A DNA stretch of 64,000 nt, from assembly GCF_002902945.1 (NCBI RefSeq), contig NZ_CP026101.1:1488001-1552000 (forward strand), written 5' to 3'. Below are positions 1 through 8,846 of the stretch, piece after piece. Position 1 is the first letter of the stretch. Every line of letters starts with the position of its first letter. Position numbers and translations under genes: made by a program. The stretch comes from Paraburkholderia caribensis. Its GTDB lineage: Bacteria > Pseudomonadota > Gammaproteobacteria > Burkholderiales > Burkholderiaceae. The notes beneath the pieces are model-generated. The model was given only the letters and a program-made list of their open reading frames with translations. It had not been told where the DNA came from and made no database searches.

Positions 1-229
1 CGCGATCACGGATTCGCACGGCGCGCAGGCAATCTACGACACCGATCTGTCGGGGCCTGTCGCGTGGGTGTTCGGCAATGAAGGGGCGGGCGTCTCGCAG
101 CCGTGGCGCGACGCGGTGACATACCGCGTGACGATTCCGCAGCCCGGCGGGATGGAGTCGCTCAATGTGGCGGCGGCCGCCGCCGTGTGTCTTTTCGAGC
201 AGTGCCGGCAGCAGCGCGCTGCCGGCTGA
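1..229 (+). CDS. SpoU/TrmH-family RNA 2'-O-methyltransferase, C-terminal part
   Basis: This is the C-terminal 75 residues of a SPOUT-class RNA methyltransferase. The reading frame enters the window at base 2 and ends at TGA 227-229. Two signature blocks are visible: the FGNEGAGVS block (SAM-binding knot) and IPQPGGMESLNVAAAAAV, the family's motif 3, in which the Ser-Leu-Asn closes the trefoil knot. Family members methylate ribose 2'-OH groups on tRNA or rRNA. The target cannot be told from this fragment. The N-terminal part and start lie outside the window. It converges on the next gene with only 28 bases between the stops. Confidence 0.85.
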   Translation, partial: AITDSHGAQAIYDTDLSGPVAWVFGNEGAGVSQPWRDAVTYRVTIPQPGGMESLNVAAAAAVCLFEQCRQQRAAG

Positions 230-257
230 ATTCACTTATCGAAATCGACTCGCGCCA

Positions 258-1073
258 TCAATACGACGACCGGTCCAGCCTGATTTCCTGCAGGATGGTC
301 GTCGCGATTTCCTCGATAGACTTGTGCGTCGACGAGAGCCACTTGATCCCTTCGCGGCGCATCATCGTCTCGGCTTCGTTGATCTCGTAGCGGCAGTTTT
401 CGAGTGCCGCATATTTGCTGCCGGGACGCCGCTCGTTGCGGATTTCCGAAAGCCGCTGCGGATCGATCGACAAGCCGAACATCTTCGTGCGATGCGCGAG
501 CAGCGGCGTGGGCAGCTTGCCGCGCTCGAAGTCTTCGGGGATCAGCGGATAGTTTGCCGCTTTCACGCCGTATTGCATCGCCAGGTAGAGGCTGGTCGGC
601 GTCTTGCCGCTGCGCGACACGCCGACGAGGATCACGTCGGCTTCTTCCAGATTGCGATTGGACTGGCCGTCGTCGTGCGCGAGCGAGAAGTTGATCGCCT
701 CGATGCGGTTCTTGTATTCCTCGGTGTCGGCGTTCTGGTGGCCGCGGCCCATGGCGTGGCTCGACTTCAGTTCCAGTTCCTGTTCGAGCGGCTCGACAAA
801 GGTCTGGAACATGTCCAGCACGAGTGCGTTCGAATCCTTCACGATCTGGTTCGACGCGCTGTCCACGAGGGTCGTGAAGACGATTGGGCGGCGGCCTTCG
901 TGATGCGCGGCTTCGTTGATTTTTTCGAGCGTGGCGTAGGCTTTTTCCGTCGAATCGACGAAGGGCACACGGACCAGACGGAATTTCTGGTCGAACTGGG
1001 AGAGGATCGAATGCGCGAAGGTTTCGGCAGTGATCCCGGTACCGTCGGAGACGATGAATACGGTGGGCGGCAT
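258..1073 (-). CDS. ppsR: PEP synthase regulatory protein (bifunctional kinase/pyrophosphorylase, DUF299)
   Basis: The 271-residue product has the usual length of the family. It controls PEP synthase by ADP-dependent phosphorylation and Pi-dependent dephosphorylation of a Thr next to the catalytic His. The N-terminus MPPTVFIVSDGTG and the P-loop GVSRSGKT at about residues 151-158 are family hallmarks. The start at 1073 was chosen because homologues begin here; an upstream in-frame extension to 1223 has low-complexity Arg/Ala-rich sequence unlike the family. It is divergent from its target gene ppsA, which supports the assignment. Confidence 0.93.
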   Translation of the reverse strand: MPPTVFIVSDGTGITAETFAHSILSQFDQKFRLVRVPFVDSTEKAYATLEKINEAAHHEGRRPIVFTTLVDSASNQIVKDSNALVLDMFQTFVEPLEQELELKSSHAMGRGHQNADTEEYKNRIEAINFSLAHDDGQSNRNLEEADVILVGVSRSGKTPTSLYLAMQYGVKAANYPLIPEDFERGKLPTPLLAHRTKMFGLSIDPQRLSEIRNERRPGSKYAALENCRYEINEAETMMRREGIKWLSSTHKSIEEIATTILQEIRLDRSSY

Positions 1074-1608
1074 CAGTGGGCAGGGAACATGAGCGTCAAA
1101 ATCCGCTCGAATCAGACATTGCCGCGTGGCGCGCGCTGCCCGGTGGCTGGCCGGAAAACGGCAGCGGCGCAACACCAGACGACACGCGGCGCAGCGTGCG
1201 CCCGAACGGGCAAACAGCCCCACGCGCGGCCGGGATGACGCCGCGGGCTGTCACGCAAACCCCGTCGGCAAGCCGCGCGCGCCGTTCGAGGCGCATTTCT
1301 CGTCCGACTGTCACATTTTGAGAGTCGGCACGGTAGAATAGCGGCAACCTGTTGGATAAGCAATTGCAGCCAAATCGCGTGTAACTATCTGTTATCGCTC
1401 TTTGATTGCGTCGTGATTTGTTCGTAAGTTGCACGGCAACGCTGCAAATTCGTTCAATCTTCTGCTTCGTCGGGCTTCGTGCCGCGCCTGAAGCCTTCCG
1501 CGATTGCTTCTCCAACAGGTTGCGCAAGGCACGAGTCACGCTCCCAATGGGCGCCTCGTGTTCGAGCCCACTTGCGCAATCGAGCATTTTTTCCACTTAG
1601 GGGCTTGT
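1074..1608. other. Intergenic region between ppsR and ppsA
   Basis: This 535-base divergent region carries no convincing gene; the open frames here are short and Arg/Ala-rich on both strands. A TAGAAT at 1334-1339 could be a -10 box for ppsA but I see no good -35 at the right distance. The long leader before ppsA (about 270 bases from that box) is AT-richer than the genes around it and is a plausible regulatory leader, but no known riboswitch fold was recognised. Confidence 0.4.
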
Positions 1609-4011
1609 ATGACTAACGCAGTTAACGTTGCTAAGGATCAGGCGTATGTAGTTCCATTCGAGCAGTTGCGAATGACCGACGTGGAAATCGTCGGCGGCAA
1701 GAATGCTTCGCTCGGCGAGATGATCAGTCAGCTCGCCGAAGCGGGCGTGCGCGTGCCGACGGGTTTCGCGACGACGGCGCTCGCATTCCGCGACTTTCTG
1801 CATCACAACAACCTGACCGAACGTATCGCCCAACGTCTCGAGACGCTCGACGTCGACGACGTGAAGGCACTCGCCGCTGCGGGTAAGGAGATCCGTCAAT
1901 GGATCGTCGACGCCCCGCTGCAGGCGCGTCTCGAACAGGAAATCCGCGCAGGCTTCGACACGCTGCAAAAGAGCTCGCCTGAGGAACTGTCGTTCGCGGT
2001 CCGTTCGTCGGCGACGGCGGAAGACCTGCCGGACGCATCGTTCGCCGGTCAGCAGGAAAGCTACCTGAACGTGGTCGGCATCGAAGACGTGCTCGATCGC
2101 ATGAAGCACGTGTTCGCGTCGCTCTACAACGACCGCGCCATCTCCTATCGCGTCCACAAGGGCTTCACGCATGCTGAAGTCGCGTTGTCGGCGGGCGTGC
2201 AGCGCATGGTGCGCTCGGACGTCGGCGCAGCGGGCGTGATGTTCACGCTGGACACGGAATCGGGCTTCAAGGACGCCGTGTTCATTACGTCGAGCTACGG
2301 CCTCGGCGAAACCGTCGTGCAAGGCGCGGTGAATCCGGACGAGTTCTACGTCTTCAAGACCACGCTCGCACAGAACAAGTACCCGATCATCCGCCGCTCG
2401 ATCGGCTCGAAGCTCATCAAGATGGAGTTCACGAAGGCGGGCGAAGAAGGCCGCGTGAAGACCGTCGACGTGCCGCACGAGCAGCGCAACCGCTTCTCGA
2501 TCACTGACGAAGACGTGATCGAACTGGCGAAGTACGCGGTCATCATCGAAAAGCACTACCAGCGTCCGATGGACATCGAGTGGGGCAAGGACGGTCGCGA
2601 CGGCAAGATATTCATTCTGCAGGCGCGCCCCGAAACGGTGAAGAGCCAGGGCGGCAACAAGGCTGAGCAGCGCTTCAAGCTGAAGGGCCAGTCGCAGGTG
2701 CTGGCGACGGGCCGGGCAATCGGCCAGAAGATCGGCGCGGGCCCCGTGCGCGTGATTCACGATCCTTCGGAAATGGAGCGCGTGCAGCCGGGCGACGTGC
2801 TGGTCGCGGACATGACCGACCCGAACTGGGAACCCGTGATGAAGCGCGCAGCCGCGATCGTCACGAACCGTGGCGGCCGTACCTGCCACGCGGCGATCAT
2901 CGCGCGTGAACTGGGTGTGCCCGCCGTGGTGGGTTGCGGGGATGCATCGGACGTGCTGAAGGACGGCGCGCTGGTGACCGTTTCGTGTGCGGAAGGCGAC
3001 GAAGGCAAGATCTACGACGGTCTGCTCGAAACGGAAGTGACGGAAATCCAGCGTGGCGAACTGCCGGAAATTCCCGTCAAGATCATGATGAACGTGGGCA
3101 ATCCGCAACTCGCGTTCGACTTCGCGCAACTGCCGAACAAGGGCGTCGGTCTTGCTCGCCTCGAATTCATCATCAACAACAACATCGGCGTTCACCCGAA
3201 GGCGATTCTCGAGTACCCGAACATCGATCAGGACCTGAAGAAGGCTGTCGAAAGCGTCGCGCGCGGTCACGCATCGCCGCGTGCGTTCTATGTCGACAAG
3301 CTGACGGAAGGCATCGCGACGATCGGCGCTGCGTTCTATCCGAAGCCCGTGATCGTGCGTCTGTCGGACTTCAAGTCGAACGAGTACAAGAAGCTGATCG
3401 GTGGTTCGCGCTACGAGCCGGACGAGGAAAACCCGATGCTGGGCTTCCGCGGCGCGTCGCGTTACATCGCGGAAGACTTTGCGCAGGCGTTCGAAATGGA
3501 GTGCATCGCGCTCAAGCGCGTGCGCGAAGAGATGGGCCTCGACAACGTCGAGATCATGGTGCCGTTCGTGCGTACGCTGAAGCAGGCGGAGCGCGTGGTC
3601 GGGCTGCTGGCGAAGTACGGCCTCAAGCGCGGCGAGAACGGTCTGCGCCTGATCATGATGTGCGAAGTGCCGTCGAACGCGATCCTCGCGGAAGAGTTCC
3701 TGCAGTACTTCGACGGCTTCTCGATCGGTTCGAACGATCTGACGCAGTTGACGCTCGGACTCGACCGCGACTCCGGCATGGAGCTGCTGGCAGCGGACTT
3801 CGACGAGCGCGATCCCGCCATCAAGTTCCTGCTCAAGCGCGCGATCGAAACCTGCCTGCGTCTGGACAAGTACGTCGGCATTTGCGGCCAGGGCCCGTCG
3901 GATCATCCGGACTTCGCCGAGTGGCTGACGCAGGAAGGCATTGCGTCTATCTCGCTGAACCCGGACACGATCATCGATACGTGGCAGGCGCTGGCAAAAG
4001 TGACGAAGTAA
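1609..4011 (+). CDS. ppsA: Phosphoenolpyruvate synthase
   Basis: PEP synthase converts pyruvate, ATP and water to PEP, AMP and phosphate and feeds gluconeogenesis. The 800-residue product has the family layout: N-terminal ATP-grasp-like PPDK_N domain (KNASLGEM near residue 35 and the SSATAEDLPDASFAGQQE block), the central swivelling domain with the phospho-carrier His427 in GGRTCHAAI, and the C-terminal PEP/pyruvate TIM barrel (GSNDLTQLTLGLDRDS and the GICGQGPSD block). Start ATG 1609 directly precedes MTNAVNVAKDQAYV; an in-frame ATG at 1504 would add 35 residues without homology. The Thr two residues before His427 in GRTCH is the expected target of the divergent regulator. Confidence 0.97.
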   Translation: MTNAVNVAKDQAYVVPFEQLRMTDVEIVGGKNASLGEMISQLAEAGVRVPTGFATTALAFRDFLHHNNLTERIAQRLETLDVDDVKALAAAGKEIRQWIVDAPLQARLEQEIRAGFDTLQKSSPEELSFAVRSSATAEDLPDASFAGQQESYLNVVGIEDVLDRMKHVFASLYNDRAISYRVHKGFTHAEVALSAGVQRMVRSDVGAAGVMFTLDTESGFKDAVFITSSYGLGETVVQGAVNPDEFYVFKTTLAQNKYPIIRRSIGSKLIKMEFTKAGEEGRVKTVDVPHEQRNRFSITDEDVIELAKYAVIIEKHYQRPMDIEWGKDGRDGKIFILQARPETVKSQGGNKAEQRFKLKGQSQVLATGRAIGQKIGAGPVRVIHDPSEMERVQPGDVLVADMTDPNWEPVMKRAAAIVTNRGGRTCHAAIIARELGVPAVVGCGDASDVLKDGALVTVSCAEGDEGKIYDGLLETEVTEIQRGELPEIPVKIMMNVGNPQLAFDFAQLPNKGVGLARLEFIINNNIGVHPKAILEYPNIDQDLKKAVESVARGHASPRAFYVDKLTEGIATIGAAFYPKPVIVRLSDFKSNEYKKLIGGSRYEPDEENPMLGFRGASRYIAEDFAQAFEMECIALKRVREEMGLDNVEIMVPFVRTLKQAERVVGLLAKYGLKRGENGLRLIMMCEVPSNAILAEEFLQYFDGFSIGSNDLTQLTLGLDRDSGMELLAADFDERDPAIKFLLKRAIETCLRLDKYVGICGQGPSDHPDFAEWLTQEGIASISLNPDTIIDTWQALAKVTK

Positions 4012-4087
4012 GCATTGCGCATCGATTTGTAGCGGCGCGTAAAAGGTGCTGCTACGAACGATAAAACGCTGGCGCTTCATGCTATAA

Positions 4088-4113
4088 ACACCCCGGTAGA
4101 TCCGGGGTGTTTT
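4088..4113 (+). terminator. Rho-independent terminator after ppsA
   Basis: A 9-bp perfect stem (ACACCCCGG / CCGGGGTGT) with a 5-base loop is followed by TTTT. It lies 77 bases after the ppsA stop and just before the NfeD gene. Confidence 0.8.
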
Positions 4114-4130
4114 GCTTTGTGGAGGCGCGA

Positions 4131-4583
4131 GTGTTCCAAAGTGGACTGTTCTGGTGGATCGGCGCAGGCGTGCTGATCGTGCTCGAACTGATGCACGGCA
4201 CGTTCTATCTGCTGATGGTGGCGCTCGGCTTTATTGCGGCGGCGTTGGCGCGTCTCGCAGGGGCTGATCTGCCGCTGCAACTGTGCATTGCGGTTGCCGT
4301 GGCGCTTGCCGCGATGCTGTTGCTGCGCAAGTCGCGCTTCGGACGTAAAACGAAAGCGCGCGCCGAAGCCGCGCGCAATCCCGACGTGAACCTCGATATC
4401 GGCTCGACGCTGACCGTGCCCGCGTGGCACGACGGACACGCGCGCACCAGGTATCGTGGCGCGTCATGGGATGTTGAACTCGCGCCCGGCGAGCCGGAAG
4501 ACGCCAGTCTCTATGAAATCACTGCATTGCGGGGCAACTGTTTCGTCGTTGTCGCGAGCAAGCGTGCGCCGGCGAGGGCCTGA
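4131..4583 (+). CDS. NfeD-family membrane protein
   Basis: The 150-residue product begins with two hydrophobic segments (FWWIGAGVLIVLELMHGTFY and a second Ala/Leu-rich helix to about residue 65) followed by a soluble C-terminal OB-fold part (GSTLTVPAWHDGHARTRYRGASWDV), the layout of short NfeD proteins. These act as partners of SPFH/stomatin-type proteins, and such a gene follows here. GTG at 4131 was chosen because GGAGG lies at 4121-4125, five bases upstream. An upstream in-frame GTG at 4107 would fall inside the ppsA terminator. Confidence 0.85.
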   Translation: MFQSGLFWWIGAGVLIVLELMHGTFYLLMVALGFIAAALARLAGADLPLQLCIAVAVALAAMLLLRKSRFGRKTKARAEAARNPDVNLDIGSTLTVPAWHDGHARTRYRGASWDVELAPGEPEDASLYEITALRGNCFVVVASKRAPARA

Positions 4584-4650
4584 GCCGTCAGATGCAGTGC
4601 AGGCGCAACTGAACGCGCACAACAATTCAAAAGCAGATGGGGGTGCAGGA

Positions 4651-5577
4651 ATGGAATCGTCGAGTATCGTCGGACTGGTGTTGCTGATTGTCGTGATCGT
4701 GGTCGCTGCGCAGACGATCAAGATCGTGCCGCAGCAGCACGCGTGGGTGATGGAGCGCCTCGGGCGCTATCACGCGACGCTCACGCCGGGCTTGAGTTTC
4801 GTGGTGCCGTTCATCGACCGGATTGCGTACAAGCATGTGCTCAAGGAAATTCCGCTCGACGTGCCGAGCCAGGTCTGCATCACGCGCGACAACACGCAGT
4901 TGCAGGTGGACGGCGTGCTGTACTTTCAGGTCACCGATCCGATGAAGGCGTCATACGGGTCGAGCAATTTCGTGTTCGCGATCACGCAGCTGTCGCAGAC
5001 GACGTTGCGCTCGGTGATCGGCAAGCTCGAGCTCGACAAGACGTTCGAGGAGCGCGACTTCATCAATCATTCGATCGTGTCGGCGCTCGACGAAGCGGCG
5101 TCGAACTGGGGCGTGAAGGTGTTGCGTTACGAGATCAAGGATCTGACGCCGCCGAAGGAGATTCTCCACGCGATGCAGGCGCAGATCACGGCGGAGCGCG
5201 AGAAGCGCGCGCTGATCGCGGCATCGGAAGGGCGCAAGCAGGAGCAGATCAATATCGCGTCGGGCGGGCGTGAGGCGGCGATCCAGAAGTCGGAGGGCGA
5301 ACGGCAGGCGGCGATTAACCAGGCGCAGGGCCAGGCGGCGGCGATTTTGGCGGTCGCCGAGGCTAATTCTCAGGCAATCCAAAAAATTGCGGCGGCGATT
5401 CAGTCTACAGGCGGGATGGAGGCGGTGAATCTCAAGGTCGCTGAGCAGTATGTGGGTGCTTTTGCGAATCTGGCGAAGGCCGGGAATACGTTGATCGTGC
5501 CGGGGAATATGGCGGATATGGGGTCGATGATTGCGTCGGCGTTGACGATCGTGAAGCAGGCGAAGAGTGCCGGGTGA
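4651..5577 (+). CDS. SPFH/stomatin-prohibitin family membrane protease-modulator (QmcA-like)
   Basis: The 308-residue protein has one N-terminal transmembrane helix (IVGLVLLIVVIVVAAQTIKI) followed by an SPFH domain (VPQQHAWVMERLGRYHATLTPG and the LRSVIGKLELDKTFEERD block) and an Ala/Gln/Glu-rich coiled coil (about residues 185-260) that drives oligomerisation. QmcA/stomatin proteins form large membrane rings or scaffolds. It forms a pair with the upstream nfeD-like gene, 67 bases away, a widely conserved association. ATG 4651 starts just before the membrane helix. Confidence 0.9.
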   Translation: MESSSIVGLVLLIVVIVVAAQTIKIVPQQHAWVMERLGRYHATLTPGLSFVVPFIDRIAYKHVLKEIPLDVPSQVCITRDNTQLQVDGVLYFQVTDPMKASYGSSNFVFAITQLSQTTLRSVIGKLELDKTFEERDFINHSIVSALDEAASNWGVKVLRYEIKDLTPPKEILHAMQAQITAEREKRALIAASEGRKQEQINIASGGREAAIQKSEGERQAAINQAQGQAAAILAVAEANSQAIQKIAAAIQSTGGMEAVNLKVAEQYVGAFANLAKAGNTLIVPGNMADMGSMIASALTIVKQAKSAG

Positions 5578-5610
5578 TTAGGGTTTTTGTGTCGGCGAGG
5601 CTGGGGGGGG

Positions 5611-6298
5611 GCGCTGGCATCCGCGATTTGTGTTTTCGCTGGCATCCGCGAATTGTTAGCGTGCTTCAGGCGTCGCCCCTGTGCGGGGCGGCACCTACTT
5701 TTCTTTGCCGCCGCAAAGAAAAGTAGGCAAAAGAAAGCGGCTCACACCGCCAATTCTTGACGTTTACCCACGGGCCCCCAACGTCCCCATCCTTCACACA
5801 CCAGCGCCTTGGTTGGTGCCCGTTGCCAACGCTTCGAACAAACGCCTCACCCGCTTCGGATACCCGTACCCGGTCAAGCGGCAGCGAATGGTATGTGCCG
5901 CCCAGGTGGCAAACTGTGTGTAGGTTTTCCTGACGTACACGTTAGCGCTCTTACAGGGTGGAGCGCGTGCTCAATCGGTCTGGAGTGAAGCATGTGGAGC
6001 ACCGAGGGCCGACACACAGTTTGCCACCTGGGCGGCCGTGGACTGTCTGGTGAGGCATGCTGAAACGCGGGTGCGTGAAGCGGGTGAGGCCCCCAGCAAG
6101 AGCGCTGGCAACGAACACGAATGATGTGATTGCCGTGTGAGGCGTAAGAACCTTTGGGGGCCCTCAGGCAAGAACTAGCACTGGCGGTGTGAGCCGCTTT
6201 CTTTTGCCTACTTTTCTTTGCGGCGGCAAAGAAAAGTAGGTGCCGCCCCGCACAGGGGCGACGCGTGAAGTACGCAAGCAAATCGCGGATGCCAGCGC
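5611..6298. repeat. Large nested inverted-repeat element without genes
   Basis: Between the SPFH gene and smpB lies a long palindromic structure. Its outer ends are CGCTGGCATCCGCGATTTG at 5611-5629 (a near copy follows at 5637-5655) and its reverse complement near 6280-6298. Inside is a perfect 82-bp inverted repeat, 5671-5752 against 6182-6263. Each 82-bp arm contains its own 15-bp hairpin (CCTACTTTTCTTTGC with its complement, left copy 5694-5727). Further in, partial arms match (CCTCACCCGCTTC, CGTTGCCA), and a perfect 25-bp inverted repeat lies at 5897-5921 / 6012-6036. The open frames across it are repeat shadows. The layout resembles a MITE-like or REP-like mobile element pair inserted head to head; I cannot name a family. 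Confidence 0.85.
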
Positions 6299-6321
6299 AA
6301 AGGCCAGCGCACCACACAACC

Positions 6322-6351
6322 CCAAAACCAAAACCAAAACCAAAACCAAAA
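6322..6351 (+). repeat. CCAAAA hexanucleotide tandem repeat (five copies)
   Basis: Five perfect CCAAAA units lie between the palindromic element and the end of smpB, followed by further C3-5A3-4 runs to about 6390. It is non-coding and sits 64 bases past the smpB stop. Copy number could vary by slippage. Confidence 0.9.
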
Positions 6352-6415
6352 CCCGCACCGCGGCAAAACCCCAAACCCCCAAACCCTCACCGCGCCGCGC
6401 AGGCCAAAAAAACCC

Positions 6416-6862
6416 TCACACCGGCGTCCGCATCAACCGGGCCTTTTCCCGCTCCCAATCCCGCTTCTTCTCGGTTTCACGCTTATCGTGCTGCTTCTTG
6501 CCCTTGGCAAGCCCAATCTCACACTTAACGCGCCCATTCTTGTAATGAAAATTCAACGGCACAAGCGTATACCCGCGCTGCTCGACCTTGCCAATCAGCT
6601 TGCTGATTTCCTCGGCATGCAGCAGCAGCTTGCGCGTACGGACCGGGTCCGGCGTGATATGGGTCGACGCTTCGGGCAGCGGACTGATATGCGTGCCGAT
6701 CAAAAACAGCTCCGCGTTCCTGATCACGACGTAGCCTTCCTTGATCTGGCCACGCCCGGCGCGCAGCGCCTTGACTTCCCAGCCCTCAAGCACGAGCCCC
6801 GCCTCGTAACGTTCTTCGACCGAGTAGTCGTAGAACGCTTTTCTGTTGTCGATGATGCTCAT
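6416..6862 (-). CDS. smpB: SsrA-binding protein
   Basis: SmpB binds tmRNA and delivers it to stalled ribosomes for trans-translation. The 148-residue product shows the conserved blocks NRKAFYDY, GLVLEGWEVKALRAGR, the GTHISPLPEAS region, and the basic C-terminal tail KGKKQHDKRETEKKRDWERE that follows the mRNA path in the decoding centre. Length is typical. It is divergent from ratA; the smpB-ratA-rnfH arrangement is conserved in many proteobacteria. Confidence 0.97.
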   Translation of the reverse strand: MSIIDNRKAFYDYSVEERYEAGLVLEGWEVKALRAGRGQIKEGYVVIRNAELFLIGTHISPLPEASTHITPDPVRTRKLLLHAEEISKLIGKVEQRGYTLVPLNFHYKNGRVKCEIGLAKGKKQHDKRETEKKRDWEREKARLMRTPV

Positions 6863-6993
6863 GAATGGAAACTGGCCAACTCGTTTAAAATCACGATTTT
6901 AGCAAAGCGGGACGCCGAAAACCCGCCGCGGTGTCATTCAGTTGTCACGCGCTCGCTATTTATCAATCCCTGTTGCCACGCGCCGTTCAATTT

Positions 6994-7431
6994 ATGGCAG
7001 ATGTCCAGAAAACCGTGTTGATACGCCACTCGGCGGAACAGATGTTCGACCTCGTCACCGATGTCGCCGACTACCCCAATTTCCTCCCGTGGTGCGGCGG
7101 CGTCGAGATCCGCCGCCAGGAGGAAAACCTGATGGAGGCGAAGATCGACATCAATTTCAAGGGCATCAAGCAGCACTTCGCAACGCACAACACGCAAGAG
7201 CGGCCGACGCGCATCGACATGAACTTCGCCGACGGCCCGTTCAAGAAGTTCACCGGCTACTGGCGCTTCACGCCGCTGCGCGCGGACGCCTGCAAGATCG
7301 AGTTCGCGCTGCACTACGAATTCGCGAACATTCTGCTGGAGAAAATCATCGGTCCGGTGTTCAGCCATATCGCGAACACGTTCGTCGAATCGTTCGTGAA
7401 ACGCGCCGACCAGCGCTACGGCAAGGCATGA
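6994..7431 (+). CDS. ratA: RatA/COQ10-type START-domain protein
   Basis: The 145-residue protein is a polyketide-cyclase/START-fold member (MADVQKTVLIRHSAEQMFDLVTDVADYPNFLPWCGG, the family signature near the N-terminus, is read at residues 1-36). Homologues were described as RatA, which interferes with 70S assembly in E. coli, and as relatives of mitochondrial COQ10 that bind quinones; which role holds here cannot be seen. ATG 6994 was chosen by this N-terminus. Its stop overlaps the start of rnfH (ATGA), indicating translational coupling. Confidence 0.9.
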   Translation: MADVQKTVLIRHSAEQMFDLVTDVADYPNFLPWCGGVEIRRQEENLMEAKIDINFKGIKQHFATHNTQERPTRIDMNFADGPFKKFTGYWRFTPLRADACKIEFALHYEFANILLEKIIGPVFSHIANTFVESFVKRADQRYGKA

Positions 7432-7760
7432 GCACGACATTGACCATCGAGGTCTGCTACGCGCTGCCGCGCGAGCAGACGTTGTTCGAACTTCAGTTGC
7501 CACAAGGCACGACGCTCGGCCAGGCCATCGACGCGAGCGGTATCCTCGCCCGACATCCCGCAATCGATCTGACGAAACAGAAGACAGGCGTGTTCGGCAA
7601 GCTCAAGCCGCTCGACACCGTGCTGGCCGACCATGACCGCGTCGAAATCTACCGGCCGCTGATCGTCGATCCGAAGCTCGCGCGGCAGCGGCGCGTCGAG
7701 AAATCGCGCCAGGAAGGCTCGGTCGAAGGGCGTAAGTGGCTGCACAAGGATTCGCGCTGA
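7428..7760 (+). CDS. rnfH: RnfH family (UPF0125) ubiquitin-like-fold protein
   Basis: This 110-residue protein matches the RnfH/RatB family: a beta-grasp fold with LTIEVCYALPREQTLFELQL at the start and the GVFGKLKPLDTVLADHDRVE and EIYRPLIVDPKLARRQR-like blocks later. Its biochemical role is unproven. The start overlaps the ratA stop by four bases, so the two form one operon. The last 15 residues are basic. Confidence 0.88.
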   Translation: MSTTLTIEVCYALPREQTLFELQLPQGTTLGQAIDASGILARHPAIDLTKQKTGVFGKLKPLDTVLADHDRVEIYRPLIVDPKLARQRRVEKSRQEGSVEGRKWLHKDSR

Positions 7761-7785
7761 CGTCGCGCTGAACCTGCGACTGGCA

Positions 7786-7831
7786 AACGGCAACGGCGCA
7801 CCGTGTCACGCGGTGCGCCGTTGCCGTTTTT
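7786..7831 (+). terminator. Strong rho-independent terminator after ratA-rnfH
   Basis: An 18-bp perfect stem (AACGGCAACGGCGCACCG and its complement) closes a 7-base loop and runs into TTTTT. It separates rnfH from the convergent EamA gene and could serve both. Confidence 0.9.
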
Positions 7832-7871
7832 GCGGCCGGCGTTGGTCGCCCGGCCCATGGCGAGCCGCAGC

Positions 7872-8846
7872 CTAGTGAACGGCCGCCTGAGCCTTTTCTT
7901 CGAGCGTCGAGCGGTCCGAATCGTCGTCGGCATGCTGGCGCACCGACCAGCTGACGCCCGCGACCAGCAGCAGGATGGCGGCCATTTCGAGCGGACGGGG
8001 CATCCGGTGGTCGTAGATGAACGCGTAGAGCAGCGCGAACAGCGTCTCGAAGACGATCAATTGGCCCGACAGCGTGAGCGGCAGACGCTTGGACGCCGCG
8101 TTCCACAGGCCGTTGCCGAGCCACGACGCGCCAATCGCGAGTCCCAGGTTCAGCAGCCAGAACAGATGCCAGCGGGTGTCGACATGCGTCGTATCGACGG
8201 CCGACGACGGCAGCACCGCCACTACGAGCCACAGCAGCGCGCCAAGCAGGCCCGTCACGACGCCCCACAGCACCGACCACTCGTTGCCGCTGAAATGCGT
8301 ATGACGCTGCAGATAGCGCGCGTTTTCGACGGCGAACCAAGTCCAGCAGCCCAGCGCGCCCACAGCGCACGCAATGCCGATCAGCTTGTTCATGATGGTT
8401 CCGGGCGTTTCGCCTGCCGTGCCGAACACATCGACATTGATGCACGCGATGCCCGCGACGACGAGCGCAAGCGGCCACGCGAGCCGCGCGAGCGGTACGG
8501 CGCCATGGTCGCGCCGTCCCAGCAGCGTCACGGTGACGGGCAGCACGCCGACGATCAGCGAGGACGGCGCAATGCCGACGAGGTGCACGGCGCCCGTCAG
8601 CAGCAGGTAGTACAGCAGGTTGCCCGCCAACGCGAGCCTGACGAGCGCGTTCAGGTCTTCGCGCGTGAGCCGGCGCAGCAGCGAGCGCGCGGAAGGCAGC
8701 GCGGCCAGCAGCGAGACGACGCCGTACATCGCGTAGCGGCCGGCGCTCAGCAGCACGGGCGAAAAATCGGGCAACAGCCGCGGCACCAGAAACACCATGC
8801 CCCATAACGCTCCCGCCAACATCCCATACACGACGCCGCGCTGCAT
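7872..8846 (-). CDS. EamA-family (DMT superfamily) membrane transporter
   Basis: The 324-residue protein is almost entirely hydrophobic with about ten predicted helices in two EamA halves (first half from GMLAGALWGMVFLVPRLLP, second from IGIACAVGALGCWTWFAV, with LSGQLIVFETLFALLYAF in the last part). Such proteins export amino acids or other small metabolites. Substrate cannot be read. It lies, reversed, between rnfH and guaB, and looks like an accessory insertion in an otherwise conserved order. Confidence 0.85.
   Translation of the reverse strand: MQRGVVYGMLAGALWGMVFLVPRLLPDFSPVLLSAGRYAMYGVVSLLAALPSARSLLRRLTREDLNALVRLALAGNLLYYLLLTGAVHLVGIAPSSLIVGVLPVTVTLLGRRDHGAVPLARLAWPLALVVAGIACINVDVFGTAGETPGTIMNKLIGIACAVGALGCWTWFAVENARYLQRHTHFSGNEWSVLWGVVTGLLGALLWLVVAVLPSSAVDTTHVDTRWHLFWLLNLGLAIGASWLGNGLWNAASKRLPLTLSGQLIVFETLFALLYAFIYDHRMPRPLEMAAILLLVAGVSWSVRQHADDDSDRSTLEEKAQAAVH

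Noticed and set aside
1352..1368. Possible sigma54 promoter (GG-N10-GC) upstream of ppsA
   Set aside because: The -24/-12 spacing fits and TTGC is present, but the CAC of TGGCAC is missing, and no enhancer-binding site was seen. A GG-N10-GC match by chance is frequent in this GC-rich DNA.
5681..6545. Several open frames across the palindromic element (up to about 166 codons)
   Set aside because: They come in mirror-image pairs from the inverted repeat and include low-complexity runs such as Phe/Gly or Lys/Pro/Thr from the CCAAAA array; no homology to known proteins.
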